Positions 63,534 to 64,000 of a DNA stretch of 64,000 bases are shown one piece after another. The stretch spans positions 271,267 through 335,266 of the forward strand of contig VCMS01000025.1 of NCBI GenBank assembly GCA_022539475.1, read 5' to 3'. Positions within the stretch are counted from its first letter, which is position 1. Each line of letters begins with the position of its first letter. This DNA is from Gracilaria domingensis (Eukaryota > Rhodophyta > Florideophyceae > Gracilariales > Gracilariaceae). The position numbers and the translations under genes are program-made. The notes under the pieces were generated by a model, which saw only the letters and a program-made list of their open reading frames with translations, was not told where the DNA came from and did not search any database.

Positions 63534-64000
63534 TGTCGCACGTCTGTTGCTCGGCTTTGAAGCAGGCGGCACAATTTCTTTAAACACATCAGGCCAACGA
63601 CAGCCCCACTGCCAGATATCGGCAAGCGCTTGCCTTTGAACACCGCAGCCCGCGCTCTGTGCGCTCCCACATTGCTTGCGAAGTGCTTTCTGCCCTTCAC
63701 AACAGCTGTTTGCAAGTTGCTAGCGCCGCGCCCAGCTGTACGGACACGACGCGCTTGCTCCCGACTGACCACACTGTCCACCTGGGCCACGCTCTCGGAG
63801 CGTGAACACGCGCCTCAGCTTGAGTCGGTGCTCTGGATCACGTCCTTGTGCACCGTCGATGCCGGCAGCCGTGCCGTGCTGCAGCGCACGCGCGCGCACC
63901 CGGACCGCAAGCCTCGCACTCGGCTCTTGTAACTCCAGCCGCGCACGACGCCGCTCCACCGTATCAAGTGTTTCGCGCGTGGTGCAACACGCTCAGGGAA
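63534..64000. other. GC-rich unassigned end of window
   Basis: Clearly more GC-rich than the rest of the window, with overlapping open frames on both strands and no recognisable domain. It may be an exon of a host gene or captured host sequence. Confidence 0.3.

Noticed and set aside
1-64000. CRISPR arrays, operons, Shine-Dalgarno sites, tRNA or rRNA genes
   Set aside because: None seen; the gene content and transposons are eukaryotic, so bacterial features are not expected. A GGTTCGAAGTCC string near 2630 is not part of a foldable tRNA.

Overview
The window is nuclear DNA from a eukaryote. A few compact, apparently intronless host genes lie at the left end (1-10.3 kb). The rest is dominated by mobile DNA in various stages of decay. 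Intron-poor genes, a plastid-type PrmA homologue and a captured piece of a PHT4/ANTR-type transporter suggest a photosynthetic lineage. A florideophyte red alga of the Chondrus/Gracilaria kind is my best guess, but this is inference only. One assembly gap of N lies at 44003-44906.

Layout. 0.1-10.3 kb holds host genes: a 48-residue V-ATPase accessory-like peptide (minus), a PAP2 lipid phosphatase (plus), an MFSD1-like transporter (minus), ribosomal protein L11 methyltransferase (plus) and a GDT1/TMEM165 cation transporter (plus). A full-length hAT transposase sits among them at 6.9-9.3 kb. 12.1-18.0 kb is a Mutator-like element (MULE) with terminal inverted repeats of about 265 bp. It carries a broken SWIM/MULE transposase, a broken Ulp1-type protease gene and a captured transporter exon. 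18.8-23.35 kb is a degenerate DIRS-type tyrosine-recombinase retrotransposon. 24.4-30.6 kb is a large decayed coding region, probably a DNA transposon.

The most unusual part is 32.8-59.7 kb. It contains two diverged, directly repeated copies (A: 32.8-43.6 kb; B: 46.3-59.7 kb) of one gene module. In order the module has: (i) a small coiled-coil protein, minus; (ii) a polytopic membrane protein, plus; (iii) a large ParB/Srx-like plus 2-oxoglutarate-oxygenase-like protein with an acidic tail, minus; (iv) divergent from it, a protein joining an amino-group DNA methyltransferase (DPPY motif) to a SET domain, plus; and, in copy B only, (v) a basic/coiled-coil gene, plus. The (iii)/(iv) divergent promoter contains a large palindrome in both copies, nearly perfect with 68-bp arms in B. 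Copy A has many frameshifts and a 454-bp MITE-like insertion. Copy B is almost intact except for stop codons falling between its domain modules.

I infer that the module is an undescribed selfish or virus-derived element that carries its own DNA- and histone-modification enzymes. Immediately to the right, tail to tail with gene (v), is a fragmented minus-strand large DDE-transposon-like gene (59.7-62.5 kb) that could be its transposase or an unrelated neighbour. The last 0.5 kb is GC-rich and unassigned.
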